DNA of 64,000 bases from Shewanella sp. GD04112 (GCF_029835735.1 NZ_JAOEAL010000001.1:3410001-3474000), one strand, 5' to 3'; positions 44,345 to 54,980 are shown, numbered from the stretch's first letter. The notes: generated from the letters alone by a model not told the origin. Translations and numbers: made by a program.

Positions 44345-46858
44345 TTACAGTTTCCAAATATCATCTCGATAGCCAGCAATCGTCACATCACTGGAGAAGC
44401 GACCACTGGCCGCCGTGTTGCGAATACTCATTTGCGTCCACTTTTTCGGATCTTTATAGGCCTTAGCCACAGCCTCTTGGGCGAGGCGATAACTGTCGAA
44501 ATCCGCCGCCGTCATCCACTGATCATCCGGGCTTTCAATCGAGGCGATAATGGGGTCGAAAATACCCGGTTCCAGCAGGTTGAAATGGCCGCTCTTGAGT
44601 AAGGCCATAACTTCGGATAAGGCGTGGGACTCGGCGATAATCCGCTGTGGTTGGTAATCACAGCGCATTTGGGTCACTTGCTCGGCGTTGAGGCCAAAGA
44701 GGAAAAAGTTATCCTCGCCCACCTCTTCGAGCATCTCGATATTGGCGCCATCCAAGGTGCCTATGGTGAGTGCGCCGTTCATCATGAACTTCATATTGCC
44801 CGTACCCGAGGCCTCCTTACCCGCGGTGGAGATTTGTTCGGAGACATCGGTACCGGGGCAGATTTTTTCCATGGCACTGACGTTGTAATTGGGCAGAAAC
44901 GCAAAGCGCAGATAAGGCGCCACCACAGGATCGCAGTTGACCATATGGGCAACATTACTGGCGAGTTTGATGATGAGCTTCGCCATAAAGTAACCGGGCG
45001 CCGCTTTACCGCCAATCAGCACGCAGCGTGGCACTAGGTGCTCTGTGTGCCCCTGCTGGATTTGATGGTAGAGATGGATCACATGCAGAATATTGAGTAG
45101 CTGACGCTTGTATTCATGGATCCGTTTAACCTGCACATCAAACAGCATTGCAGGGTCAAACTCAACGCCACATTCCTTGGCGATCATCTTGGCGAGTTGC
45201 ACCTTGTTGGCTTGTTTCACCTCACGCCACTTTTGAATAAAACTGGCGTCTTGGGTTAAAGCATTGAGCGCCGTCAGCTGGCTTAAGTCCGTCACCCAGC
45301 CCTTGCCTAAATGGCTGGTTAACAGTTTGGCGAGCGCGGGATTGCAGTGGGCTAACCAACGTCTTGGGGTCACGCCATTGGTGCGATTGTTAAATTTCTC
45401 CGGCCACAGGCTATAAAAATCCTTAAATAGGCCCGACTTTAATAACTGGGTATGCAGCGCTGCCACGCCGTTTACCGAAAAGCTCGCCACTATGGCTAGG
45501 TACGCCATGCGCACATGGGGATCGGGCCCATCTTGAATGATCGACATGCTCGCCAGCTTGGCGCCATCTCCCGGCCAGTGGTGGGCAACTAAATCGAGGT
45601 ATCTGGCGTTGATTTCATAGATGATTTCTAAAATTCGCGGCAACATCAGCGCCATCATACGCACGGGCCAGCGCTCTAACGCCTCGGGCAACAATGTGTG
45701 ATTGGTATAGGCCATAGTTTGGCTGGTAATCGCCCACGCGGCGTCCCATTCGAGGCCATATTCATCCACCAGCAGCCGCATTAATTCGGGGACGGCAATA
45801 CTGGGGTGAGTGTCATTCAGTTGGATCACATTTTTCGCGGCAAAATCGCTGAAATCATGGCCGTGGTGATGCACCCAACGCTTCAAAATCGCCTGTAAGC
45901 TAGCGGAGGACAAAAAGTACTGTTGACGCAACCGCAGCTCTTTACCGTTTTCGCTGGCATCGTTGGGGTACAGCACCATAGTGATTTGTTCAGCGAGGTT
46001 CTTGCACGCCACCGCCTCAGTGTAATCCCCTTGGTTAAACTCTGCTAAATCAAAGTCATCCGTTGCTTCGGCCTTCCAGAGTCTGAGGCTATTCACCCGA
46101 CCATTGCGATAACCGGGCACGGGCATGTCATAGGCCACGGCGAGCACATCTTGAGTGTCAACCCAAATCATGTGCCTGCGCCCTTGTTTATCGACATAGG
46201 ATTCGGTGTGACCGAAGAACTTTACCGTCACATTATGGTGCGGAACGCGTACCTCCCAGGGATTTCCCTCCCGCAGCCAGCGGTCTGGACGCTCCACCTG
46301 ATAGCCATCGACAATCTTCTGGGCGAACATACCGTATTCGTAACGAATGCCATAACCCGTGACGGATAAATCCATGCTGGCGCAGCTATCGAGAAAACAC
46401 GCGGCGAGTCGCCCAAGGCCACCATTGCCTAACCCTGCGTCGTGTTCGGCCTCCTCAAGCTCCTCAAGAGACACGGAATATTGGCTAAGCGCCTCGCGGC
46501 TGTCTTGCTCTAAATCTAAATTTAACAAGGCATTACCTAATGCCCTGCCCATGAGAAACTCCAACGATAAGTAGGCCACTTGCTTGTTGTCATAGCAGCT
46601 ATCTTTTATCCGCGTCTCACGCCACTCATCCAACATTTGCTCTTTAACGCTGAGTGCCAGAGATTGAAATAACTCACCGTGAGCCACTTCGCCGCGGCTT
46701 AAACCGTAACGCACATGGCGATTAAAGGTCGCGGGCAGGGCATCACAGGGCTCGCAGGGTTCGAGTGTCGCTTTTGGCTGACTCGGCGCGGCCTTAGTGG
46801 CACGTTTTTTTGGGGGAACGCCGCTGGTATTTGGGCTCAGCTCACTGTTATGACTCAT
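44345..46858 (-). CDS. glgP: glycogen phosphorylase GlgP
   Basis: Releases glucose 1-phosphate from glycogen ends. 837 residues, with an extended Ser/Pro/Lys-rich N-terminus of about 45 residues (PPKKRATKAAPSQPKAT). The pyridoxal-phosphate site EASGTGNMKFMMNGALT holds the Lys in its usual place. GGLGRLAACFLDSCA and the HLNDTHPS-type loop (QLNDTHPS) are also conserved. It is fourth in the operon, two bases after glgX. Synthesis and breakdown genes being in one operon suggests glycogen cycling. Confidence 0.95.
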   Translation of the reverse strand: MSHNSELSPNTSGVPPKKRATKAAPSQPKATLEPCEPCDALPATFNRHVRYGLSRGEVAHGELFQSLALSVKEQMLDEWRETRIKDSCYDNKQVAYLSLEFLMGRALGNALLNLDLEQDSREALSQYSVSLEELEEAEHDAGLGNGGLGRLAACFLDSCASMDLSVTGYGIRYEYGMFAQKIVDGYQVERPDRWLREGNPWEVRVPHHNVTVKFFGHTESYVDKQGRRHMIWVDTQDVLAVAYDMPVPGYRNGRVNSLRLWKAEATDDFDLAEFNQGDYTEAVACKNLAEQITMVLYPNDASENGKELRLRQQYFLSSASLQAILKRWVHHHGHDFSDFAAKNVIQLNDTHPSIAVPELMRLLVDEYGLEWDAAWAITSQTMAYTNHTLLPEALERWPVRMMALMLPRILEIIYEINARYLDLVAHHWPGDGAKLASMSIIQDGPDPHVRMAYLAIVASFSVNGVAALHTQLLKSGLFKDFYSLWPEKFNNRTNGVTPRRWLAHCNPALAKLLTSHLGKGWVTDLSQLTALNALTQDASFIQKWREVKQANKVQLAKMIAKECGVEFDPAMLFDVQVKRIHEYKRQLLNILHVIHLYHQIQQGHTEHLVPRCVLIGGKAAPGYFMAKLIIKLASNVAHMVNCDPVVAPYLRFAFLPNYNVSAMEKICPGTDVSEQISTAGKEASGTGNMKFMMNGALTIGTLDGANIEMLEEVGEDNFFLFGLNAEQVTQMRCDYQPQRIIAESHALSEVMALLKSGHFNLLEPGIFDPIIASIESPDDQWMTAADFDSYRLAQEAVAKAYKDPKKWTQMSIRNTAASGRFSSDVTIAGYRDDIWKL

Positions 46859-46860
46859 AG

Positions 46861-49119
46861 TTAATTCCTTATAAAATCAGCATGAAACAGCATAAGACTG
46901 CGATCCTGTAACAAGTACCGCGTCGGTGAGGACTGAGCATCCAGCGGCTCAGTGGGAGTTAAAAATTGTGGGTCGGTTTGGGTATGCAGCAGGCATTGCC
47001 AAGGCCCTAAACCGTCAAAAACTGGCAGAGTAAAGGCCAAGGGATGCTCATCGGCATTCACCATCAATAGCAGCGCTTGAAGGTTGTCACCCTGAGTCTG
47101 TGCTTGAGTAGCGGTTAAATTGCCCGATAACACCACGCAGAGGCTGCGGCCCATGGACTCGCTCCACAGGCTTTTGCTCATCGGCTCACCTTGGCGGCTA
47201 AACCAATCCAGCCTCGCCCCCGTTGGAGTTGAGACAGGGTTTACAGCATGGCTTGAAGATGACTCAGAAGACCAATCGAAGGCATTGGCCACTAACTGCT
47301 CATGGATAAAACGTTTGGAACACAAGAGCGGGAAGCGTTTGCGTAAAGCAATCAACTGCGAGGTGAAACTCAGCAATGAGCTATCCATGCCATCCGATGA
47401 CCAATCTAACCAATTCAAGGGATTATCTTGGCAATAGGCGTTATTATTCCCGCCTTGGGTGCGGCCCGCCTCATCGCCGCTGAGTAACATGGGCACCCCT
47501 TGGGATAAGAATAATGTGGTCAATAGATTGCGTTGCTGGCGGGCGCGCAGCGCGAGAATGGAGGCGTCGTCAGTGTCGCCCTCTACCCCATAGTGATGAC
47601 TGAAGTTCTCATGGTGGCCGTCGCGGTTTTCTTCACCGTTGGCCCAATTGTGCCGCTCGCAATAACTCACTAAATCTTTGAGGGTAAAACCATCGTGACT
47701 GGTTAAAAAGTTGATACTGGCGGCGGGAGGGCGGCCGCTATGCTCAAAGAAATCCCCCGAGCCATGAAATCGCCGCGCAAACTCGGGCAGCATGCCGTGA
47801 TCGCCCCGCCAGAAACGCCGCATGGTGTCGCGGTATCTGTCATTCCACTCGCTAAAGGCCACCGGGAAATTACCCAATTGATACCCACCCGGGCCAATAT
47901 CCCAAGGCTCGGCAATCAGCTTCACCCGGCACAACACGGGGTCTTGCAGCAACGCATCAAAAAAACCACTTCCGGGGTCAAATCCATAGGCTTCACGGCC
48001 AAGACAAGCGGCTAAATCAAAGCGAAAGCCATCGACGCCCATCACTTCGACCCAATAACGCAGCGAATCTAGCACTAACTGCAACATGCGTGGATGATTG
48101 AGGTTTAAGGTATTACCACAACCGGTATCGTTGATATAAAAGCGTTTATCGTTTGGATGCAGGCGGTAATAGCTCAGATTGTCGATACCGCGAAAGCTAA
48201 AGGTCGGTCCGAGGCGACTGCCCTCGGCGCTGTGGTTATAGACCACATCGAGAATGACTTCGATACCCGCGCCGTGTAGCGCATCCACCATAGTGCGAAA
48301 CTCGCCAATATCCTCACTCGAGAGATAACTCGGCTCAGGCGCAAAAAAGCCTATGCTGTTATACCCCCAATAGTTAGATAGCTGCTTTTCAAGCAGAAAG
48401 GGCTCGGAGAAAAATGCCTGAACTGGCAGTAACTCGACACAATTCACTCCGAGATTGACTAAGTAATCTATCGCGGCATTCGATGCCAGCCCGGCAAAGG
48501 TGCCACGCAGCGGCGCATCTATCTCAGGGTGCAGCGCGGTAAATCCCTTTAAGTGCATCTCATAGATAATGCACTGCTCAAGCGCTAGTGGCTCACGCTT
48601 GCTTGAGAGTGGCCGAATAGCATGCGCCTTAGCGGCATCAAAAAGGGGCCGAGTATCGACCACTTTGCACTTAGGTACAAAATCCGCGTTATCTAAGGTG
48701 CTGAAAGATAAGTCCTCGTTGGGGTTATCAATCTCATAACCAAAATTAGCGATATGGTGGTGATAGCGTCCCACGAGCTGGCGCGCGTAGGGGTCTAATA
48801 GCAACTTATGCGGATTAAATCTGTGGCCTAATTGCGGCTCGTAGGGACCATAAACACGGTAGCCATAAAGCTGGCCGACACTCAGTCCATGCACATACAA
48901 ATGCCAGATTTGCTGGGTCTGCTCCGTCAAGGCGATGCGTTGAATTTCCACCTCGCCTTGAGCATCAAACAGACATAACTCCACCCCAGTGGCATGGGCC
49001 GAAAACAGGGCGAAATTCACCCCGCCATCATCGACCGTCGCCCCCAAGGGAAAGGGCTGCCCCGCGCTCAGATTATAGGCGGTTGAGCCACCAGCATTTA
49101 CAGGCACAGGATTCGTCAT
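46861..49119 (-). CDS. glgX: glycogen debranching enzyme GlgX
   Basis: Cleaves alpha-1,6 branches after phosphorylase action. 752 residues from ATG 49119 (MTNPVPVNAGGS), whose ATG overlaps the glgB TGA (ATGA), so translation is coupled. A longer frame to 49215 lies inside glgB. A CBM48-type N-domain comes first, then the glycoside hydrolase 13 core with DVVYNHSAEGS, DGFRFDLAACLG (nucleophile Asp), LIAEPWDIG (acid Glu) and FLTSHDGFTL. Confidence 0.92.
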   Translation of the reverse strand: MTNPVPVNAGGSTAYNLSAGQPFPLGATVDDGGVNFALFSAHATGVELCLFDAQGEVEIQRIALTEQTQQIWHLYVHGLSVGQLYGYRVYGPYEPQLGHRFNPHKLLLDPYARQLVGRYHHHIANFGYEIDNPNEDLSFSTLDNADFVPKCKVVDTRPLFDAAKAHAIRPLSSKREPLALEQCIIYEMHLKGFTALHPEIDAPLRGTFAGLASNAAIDYLVNLGVNCVELLPVQAFFSEPFLLEKQLSNYWGYNSIGFFAPEPSYLSSEDIGEFRTMVDALHGAGIEVILDVVYNHSAEGSRLGPTFSFRGIDNLSYYRLHPNDKRFYINDTGCGNTLNLNHPRMLQLVLDSLRYWVEVMGVDGFRFDLAACLGREAYGFDPGSGFFDALLQDPVLCRVKLIAEPWDIGPGGYQLGNFPVAFSEWNDRYRDTMRRFWRGDHGMLPEFARRFHGSGDFFEHSGRPPAASINFLTSHDGFTLKDLVSYCERHNWANGEENRDGHHENFSHHYGVEGDTDDASILALRARQQRNLLTTLFLSQGVPMLLSGDEAGRTQGGNNNAYCQDNPLNWLDWSSDGMDSSLLSFTSQLIALRKRFPLLCSKRFIHEQLVANAFDWSSESSSSHAVNPVSTPTGARLDWFSRQGEPMSKSLWSESMGRSLCVVLSGNLTATQAQTQGDNLQALLLMVNADEHPLAFTLPVFDGLGPWQCLLHTQTDPQFLTPTEPLDAQSSPTRYLLQDRSLMLFHADFIRN

Positions 49120-51353
49120 AGGCTGGTATCTCTTGGCGTATCCGTCGCAGGCCCGAGGATTAAGCAACCCAGAGGCGGCACAGTGATCAACGCGCTCGAT
49201 GCCATGCCCTGCCAAGGTAAATCTTCGGCAATCACCTTGCCCGCATTCCCCTGATTGCTGCCACCATAGAGATGGCTGTCGCTATTGAGGTACTCACAGA
49301 AATCCCCGCCTTGGGGCAAGCCGATACGAAATCCTTGGTGCAGAGTGGGCGTCATATTCACCACAAACACTAAGGGCACATCACTGCCCTCGCCATAGCG
49401 AACAAAGCTAAAAATACTGTCGCGACCATTGTCACAATCGAGCCAGCGAAACCCCTGCGACTCATAGTCGAGCACAGATAAAGCGGGGAATAGGCGATAA
49501 AGCTGATTCAGATCCCGAAGCCAGCGCTGCACGCCTTGGTGGGGCTCGAAGGCAAGCAAATGCCAATCGAGGCTATGGTTATGGTTCCATTCGTCACGCT
49601 GGGCGAACTCGCTGCCCATAAACAGCAGTTTTTTGCCCGGATGCCCCCACATAAAGCCGTAATAGGCCCTGAGGGTGGCGAATTTTTGCCAATCATCGCC
49701 GGGAATTTTATGCAGCAAAGAGCCCTTGCCGTGCACCACTTCATCATGGCTAATCGACAGCATAAATTGCTCTGAATAGGCATACATCAAACTAAAGGTC
49801 AGCTGGTTATGGTGATACTGGCGATAGATGGGATCTCGGCCTAGGTAGCTTAGGCTGTCGTTCATCCAGCCCATATTCCACTTAAAACCAAACCCCAGCC
49901 CACCGCTATCCGTCGGCTTAGTCACCCCCGCAAAGGCGGTCGACTCTTCGGCTATCATGCAAATGCCGGGGAAGGCTTGATACAAACGTTGATTCAACAT
50001 TTGCAGAAAATGAATCGCCTCTAAATTCTCCCGTCCGCCATAGGCATTGGGTAGCCATTGCCCGGGTTCGCGGCTGTAGTCGAGGTACAACATGGATGAC
50101 ACAGCATCGAGCCGCAGGCCATCTAAGTGAAATTCCCGCAGCCAATAGCAGGCATTGCTGAGCAGAAAACTACGCACCTCACCGCGGTCGTAGTTATAGA
50201 TCAGCGTATCCCAATCGGGGTGCGTGCCTTTGCGCGGGTCTTCATGTTCATAGAGGCAAGTGCCATCGAAACGCACAAGGCCATGGGGATCCTTAGGGAA
50301 ATGCGCCGCGACCCAATCGAGTAACACGCCAATCTCGGCCTGATGGCAGGCATCGATAAAGGCCTTTAAGCCATTGGCATCGCCAAAACGATGGGTCGGC
50401 GCGTACAGTCCAACGGGTTGATACCCCCAAGAGCCGTCGAAGGGATACTCGCTGACTGGCATCAACTCGATATGGGTAAAACCTTGCTCCTTCACATAGG
50501 GGATCAACTGTTCGATTAAGTCTTGATAATCAAAATATTGCTCACCGAACTCACCTTTTCGGCGCCAAGAGCCTAGCTGTACTTCGTAGATAGACATAGC
50601 GGCGCGATGCCAAGCCGTGGTCGCACGTTTGTGCATCCATTGTGTATCCGCCCAAGGATGTTGGTGTTTTTTCGGCACTATGGAGGCATTATGCGGTGCA
50701 CATTCCATTTGGGTCGCCATGGGGTCGGATTTGGCGTGGCGCTCGCCATTTTGATAAACCAAATCAAACTTATAGTGCGCGCCTTGGGCAACATCTGGCA
50801 GAAAAATCTCCCATAAGCCGTTGGCCATATGTTGGCGCATCACATGGCGAGTCTCGTCCCAGTGGTTAAAATCCCCTACCACAGAAACCCGCTTAGCATT
50901 GGGCGCCCATACGCAAAAATGCACGCCTTCGACGCTATCGATTTGGCGCCAGTTCGCACCTAAAAAGCGATAGGCCTGTTCAGAGCTTCCCTCACCGAAG
51001 AGGTATAAGTCCTGACTATCGAGGAGGGAACCAAACTGATAGGGATCGATAATATCCTGCTCACAAAGGGGGTAAGTCACCCGTAGCGCATACAAAAAAG
51101 GCTTAACCCGTCTGCCAAGCGTGCCCGCAAATAGTCCCGCCTCATTGACGCGCTCAAGGCTCGCCACCTTACGGCCATCCTTAAGACTTATCACATCAAC
51201 TTTTTGGGCGTTGCGTAAAAAACAGCGCACCACCAAGGCCTTACCCTCGTTGATGCTGTGCATACCGAGCAGGGAAAACACATCCGTATATTGACCGTTT
51301 AACAGCGCGACATCGCTACCGTCATAGAAGTAAGTCTGGGCTTGAGTCATCAT
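49116..51353 (-). CDS. glgB: 1,4-alpha-glucan branching enzyme GlgB
   Basis: Makes alpha-1,6 branches in glycogen. 745 residues from ATG 51353 (an adjacent ATG at 51350 is equally possible), preceded by GGAAG. A TTG at 51374 overlaps the malQ stop and is less likely. An N-terminal double carbohydrate-binding region precedes the GH13 core, with FHLDGLRLDAVSSMLYLDY (nucleophile), CMIAEESTAF (acid) and SISHDEVVHGKGS. It lies between malQ and glgX and is linked to both without real gaps. Confidence 0.93.
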   Translation of the reverse strand: MMTQAQTYFYDGSDVALLNGQYTDVFSLLGMHSINEGKALVVRCFLRNAQKVDVISLKDGRKVASLERVNEAGLFAGTLGRRVKPFLYALRVTYPLCEQDIIDPYQFGSLLDSQDLYLFGEGSSEQAYRFLGANWRQIDSVEGVHFCVWAPNAKRVSVVGDFNHWDETRHVMRQHMANGLWEIFLPDVAQGAHYKFDLVYQNGERHAKSDPMATQMECAPHNASIVPKKHQHPWADTQWMHKRATTAWHRAAMSIYEVQLGSWRRKGEFGEQYFDYQDLIEQLIPYVKEQGFTHIELMPVSEYPFDGSWGYQPVGLYAPTHRFGDANGLKAFIDACHQAEIGVLLDWVAAHFPKDPHGLVRFDGTCLYEHEDPRKGTHPDWDTLIYNYDRGEVRSFLLSNACYWLREFHLDGLRLDAVSSMLYLDYSREPGQWLPNAYGGRENLEAIHFLQMLNQRLYQAFPGICMIAEESTAFAGVTKPTDSGGLGFGFKWNMGWMNDSLSYLGRDPIYRQYHHNQLTFSLMYAYSEQFMLSISHDEVVHGKGSLLHKIPGDDWQKFATLRAYYGFMWGHPGKKLLFMGSEFAQRDEWNHNHSLDWHLLAFEPHQGVQRWLRDLNQLYRLFPALSVLDYESQGFRWLDCDNGRDSIFSFVRYGEGSDVPLVFVVNMTPTLHQGFRIGLPQGGDFCEYLNSDSHLYGGSNQGNAGKVIAEDLPWQGMASSALITVPPLGCLILGPATDTPRDTSL

Positions 51354-51370
51354 TTGGCTTCCATTTTTAG

Positions 51371-53776
51371 TCAAAGGGTATCTGTATGCGCAGCCGTTTC
51401 TGGCAAATGTCTTGCCGCAGCAATGCGTTGCAAACGCTCAGCCAGCGCAGGCCTAGCTGCAGCTTCGCTTAGGCTGATGGGCAATCGGCGCTGCCAATTG
51501 GGGTACTCGAGCCAAGTGCCGGGAATATTCACCGCATGGCGATCCCCGAGCAGATCGCACCATTGCACACTGTAAAGTGCGCTGTTACCCGAGGCACCAA
51601 AGGGCATCCACGCCGTTAATAAATCTTCAATATCAATCTGTTGAATATCTGTCTCCGGCAATAAGCCCTGGGAGATTAAGCACTGCGCGAGCTGGTGTTT
51701 TTCCTGCTCACGTCCGGCTAAGGCCTCACCTAATTGCTCGTCGGTATTGAACAGTTCGAGTTGTCGCCTCAGGTGCAAATCGCTGCCCGTCCACCAGGCG
51801 ACTAACGTCGGCACATCGTGGTTTGCCAGCATCATCAAACTCTGGAACTTATAGTGGCTCGGCGGCTTAAAGCCTTGATGGTCTTTGCAGAAGTAGAACA
51901 ACTCGTTGGAGTAAACCCCCGCCTGATACAGGCGATGAATAATATCGGGCGGCACTAGGCCTAAATCTTCACCAATCACCACGCAGCGGGCGCGTTGACT
52001 CTCGAGACAGAGAATCGCCAACAGGGTTTCGACCGGGTAATACACATAGGCGCCATGGCCGAGGCGCTTATCCAGTGGCCACCACCAGAGTCGCAGCAGC
52101 CCCATCACATGGTCGATTCGCAGCGCACCGCAGTGGGTCATATTGGCGCGAGTCAGTTCAATAAAATGGCGATATTGATGCTGTTTTAGCTTGACGGGAT
52201 CGAGGGGCGTAAGTCCCCAGTTTTGTCCCTGCGGCGCGAAGGGATCTGGCGGCGCGCCTATGCTGGCGTTTAAGCAGAACTGCTGCGAATTGGCTTGAAC
52301 CTCAACGCCTTGCAACGCGGCGCCTACGGCCAAATCACGAATAAGCCCTATGCCCATTCCCGCTTCTTTGGCTTTGAGCTGGCACAATTGCAGTTGATCT
52401 TCGGCCACAAACTGTAGATATAAATAAAAGCCTTCGTCCTGCGCGATGGCCCTTGGGCTACGTAGCGATTCGGCTTGGGCAAATTCCCTGAGCGGCGCGC
52501 CCTGCTCTGCAACAAAATCCTCAAATCGCTGCGCCCTGGGTGTGTTTGGCTGTAAATGGTGTTCGCAAAAGACAGTATATAAACGTGCAAAGGCGCGGTA
52601 CTTAAGCTCGCTGACTTTGGGGTAATCGAGCCAGTTCTCCGCGTTGAGTAGGGCAATGGCTTCTTGCCATTCTTTCGCCGCAAACTCCGTTTTTAATGGC
52701 TCAAATTCAGACACGCTAGGTAAATGAATATACAGCGGATTCAGCCTTCTACGATCGCAGGGACTATAGGGACTCGGATGTTCCGGCGCGGCAATATCTA
52801 AGGCATGCAATGGATTAAGTTGAATGAAATCGGCGCCATATTCGGCCACTAAACCGATAAGTTGTTCTAAATCGCCAAAGTCGCCCATGCCCCATTGGCT
52901 TTCACTGCGCAGACTATAGAGCTGAAGACTCACGCCCCACGGTTTATGGCGCTTTCCTTGAGCCACAGCACTCATTACCCCTTGATAGGCGGTTCTCGGT
53001 GCCACCATAAAAGTGCCATGGAACTCAGTCGCCTTACTTGCTGCCGAAATGCTTGCTGATGAGTTGCTTGCTGCTGGGGTGCTTGTCGATGCAAGGCCTT
53101 GCTGATCATCTGCCAGCCCAAGCAAACTGACGCTCAGAGTGTGGTAGCCCAATCCCAAGCAAGATAAATCACTTAAGTTGTCTTTATTGTTAGATGTGTT
53201 TGGCGCGGCGCTGACATTTTCCCATGAACGGCGCAGCTCAGCCTTGCTATCTTGCTCAGCAGCATCGCCCGCATCACGGCAATGAAACTCATGACCTAAG
53301 AGGTCGAGGCGGTATTGCAGGAACTGACACTCATTGGCAAAGGGACTATTGCCAAACTGTGCCAATTCCTGCGCCTGAATACGATAATCCCCAATCGGTT
53401 TTAGCGCCGAAAACGGCACCTCGAGAATAACCCTCTCCCCTTGCTCACAGGTAAAGGTGAACAGCAGATCGCCGCGGTAAGATTGAGGTAAATACAGACA
53501 GACCCAAGGTTCGTCGACATAGCACCAATGAAACGCCGGCAACACTTGTGTCCAATGGTGTGCATCGAGTTCATATACCTGAGCGTCAAGCTCATCGCCA
53601 CTGGGTAAACTCGTTAATGGTTCATCCTTTGCCTCGCAGGCCTGAGTATTTTTCTCCTGCAACATACAGGTCAAAATCCCTTGCCTGTCAGCCTCGGGAA
53701 TGCGGATGTACTGGCCGAAGCAGTCGGTAAAGTCTGCTCCCACGCCCCGCAAATACAGCAACTTCTCCAGCCCCAT
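51371..53776 (-). CDS. malQ: 4-alpha-glucanotransferase MalQ (amylomaltase)
   Basis: Transfers maltodextrin chains (disproportionation). 801 residues, about 100 longer than E. coli MalQ; an insert rich in Ser/Ala lies near residues 180-245 (STPAASNSSASISAASK). Core motifs present are KPWGVSLQLYSLRSESQWGMGDFGDLEQL, ALRIDHVMGL (catalytic Asp), VIGEDLGLVP (Glu) and NHDVPTLVAWW. ATG start with GGGGGCG upstream. It is the first gene of the glycogen operon, so its promoter drives all six genes. Confidence 0.9.
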   Translation of the reverse strand: MGLEKLLYLRGVGADFTDCFGQYIRIPEADRQGILTCMLQEKNTQACEAKDEPLTSLPSGDELDAQVYELDAHHWTQVLPAFHWCYVDEPWVCLYLPQSYRGDLLFTFTCEQGERVILEVPFSALKPIGDYRIQAQELAQFGNSPFANECQFLQYRLDLLGHEFHCRDAGDAAEQDSKAELRRSWENVSAAPNTSNNKDNLSDLSCLGLGYHTLSVSLLGLADDQQGLASTSTPAASNSSASISAASKATEFHGTFMVAPRTAYQGVMSAVAQGKRHKPWGVSLQLYSLRSESQWGMGDFGDLEQLIGLVAEYGADFIQLNPLHALDIAAPEHPSPYSPCDRRRLNPLYIHLPSVSEFEPLKTEFAAKEWQEAIALLNAENWLDYPKVSELKYRAFARLYTVFCEHHLQPNTPRAQRFEDFVAEQGAPLREFAQAESLRSPRAIAQDEGFYLYLQFVAEDQLQLCQLKAKEAGMGIGLIRDLAVGAALQGVEVQANSQQFCLNASIGAPPDPFAPQGQNWGLTPLDPVKLKQHQYRHFIELTRANMTHCGALRIDHVMGLLRLWWWPLDKRLGHGAYVYYPVETLLAILCLESQRARCVVIGEDLGLVPPDIIHRLYQAGVYSNELFYFCKDHQGFKPPSHYKFQSLMMLANHDVPTLVAWWTGSDLHLRRQLELFNTDEQLGEALAGREQEKHQLAQCLISQGLLPETDIQQIDIEDLLTAWMPFGASGNSALYSVQWCDLLGDRHAVNIPGTWLEYPNWQRRLPISLSEAAARPALAERLQRIAAARHLPETAAHTDTL

Positions 53777-54285
53777 ATTTGTCGCCCCCGCGACTGCTCA
53801 TCCATAGCCTTAGATAGGCAGTAACCATGCCAGCGCAAAATAACAGCATGAAGACAGATTTGTGTCAGCCAAATGACAACAAAGAAAACTTATAAATCAG
53901 CATCTTGAATAAAATGCGTGCCTTTATCGCCCAAGCCTTGGGCCATGGGGCCACCTCGCAAACGCACTAGTTTGAAGCAGGGAGTGATTAAAAAAGGTGC
54001 AACGCGCTTAAATGGCGCAAGCAAAACAGCGTCTTATCTTGGAGCTGTATTTAATGAAGTATCGCCGAGGTTGAATCCCCAGCGCAAACTCCCAATCCCG
54101 TATCAGCAACTAGCTGCAACACTTTGTATCAATTGCATTTTTCATCTTGAACTCCAGTTCATCGCTCTGTCACTATGCGCGTTCAAAACAAAAACAACAC
54201 CTAATCGCAACATTTATCTACAGCTACTTACATCATTCAAAGTGGCAGGAATAAATGGCGAACGATGCAAAATAAGGAAATTGAT
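53777..54285. other. divergent control region glg operon / cyclophilin
   Basis: 509 bases. A leftward -10-like TATAAG (minus strand, about 53894-53889) is the best promoter hint for malQ. No Crp, FNR or hairpin element was convincing. Open frames on the plus strand here have no ribosome site. Confidence 0.4.
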
Positions 54286-54921
54286 ATGAAAAGAATCACG
54301 GGACTTTTACTCGCCAGCAGTTTGAGTTTGGCCCTTGGCGCCTGCGGCGGCAGTGGCGACGATGAATTAACACCAACGGTCCCGACTCCCGATCCAACCC
54401 CACCGAGCTTAAGCGCCGATGTCTGTTATTTAATGAGCACCACAAAGGGGGATTTGACCTTAGCCATCGACCTCACCCATATGCCGATCACGGGTAAAAA
54501 CTTTAAACAATATGTCGATAAGTCATTCTATAACGGCACTTTATTCCACAGAACCATCAATAACTTTGTGATCCAAGGCGGTGGTTTCACCACGGGATTA
54601 CAAAGCAAGCCGACCAGCGCGCCGATTAAAAACGAGGCAGCCGTCGGCATCAGCAACAAACGCGGCACTATCGCGATGGCGCGTACCACAGTGCCAGACT
54701 CAGCGACATCACAGTTCTTTATCAATGTGTTAGACAATCCGCAGCTCGATGCTTCGGCGAGCAGCTATGGTTATGCTGTGTTTGGTAAAGTCGTCGAAGG
54801 AATGGATGTGGTCGATCAGATAAGCATTGTGCCGACCAAAACCAGCAATGGTTTTAGCGACACACCAGTGAATGAAATTTTGATCAATAGCGTGACGGAA
54901 ACGAACTGCCCCGCCGCCTAG
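54286..54921 (+). CDS. lipoprotein peptidyl-prolyl cis-trans isomerase (cyclophilin)
   Basis: 211 residues from ATG 54286 with AAGGA eight bases upstream. The N-terminus is a lipoprotein signal with lipobox LGAC (cut before Cys). A Pro/Thr-rich linker (TPTVPTPDPTPPS) leads to a PpiA/PpiB-type domain: GKNFKQYVDKSFYNGTLFHR, FVIQGGGFT, RGTIAMAR, SATSQFFINV and FGKVVEGMDVVDQI. The isomerase arginine (FHR) and glutamine (IQGGG) are present. It likely assists folding at the inner or outer membrane. Confidence 0.85.
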   Translation: MKRITGLLLASSLSLALGACGGSGDDELTPTVPTPDPTPPSLSADVCYLMSTTKGDLTLAIDLTHMPITGKNFKQYVDKSFYNGTLFHRTINNFVIQGGGFTTGLQSKPTSAPIKNEAAVGISNKRGTIAMARTTVPDSATSQFFINVLDNPQLDASASSYGYAVFGKVVEGMDVVDQISIVPTKTSNGFSDTPVNEILINSVTETNCPAA

Positions 54922-54931
54922 CAAAAATAAC

Positions 54932-54957
54932 AAAGCACTGTAGATACAGTGCTTTTG
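54932..54957. terminator. bidirectional terminator after cyclophilin gene
   Basis: A perfect 11-bp stem AAAGCACTGTA / TACAGTGCTTT with a two-base centre, between converging genes. Confidence 0.85.
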
Positions 54958-54980
54958 TATTATTTAGCACCAAAAGGGGA

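Noticed and set aside
44624..45037. 137-residue plus-strand frame inside glgP
   Set aside because: Antisense shadow of a well-conserved gene; no promoter or ribosome site.
53918..54289. 123-residue plus-strand frame before the cyclophilin gene
   Set aside because: No ribosome site and no recognisable domain; it runs into the cyclophilin start and lies in the shared promoter region.
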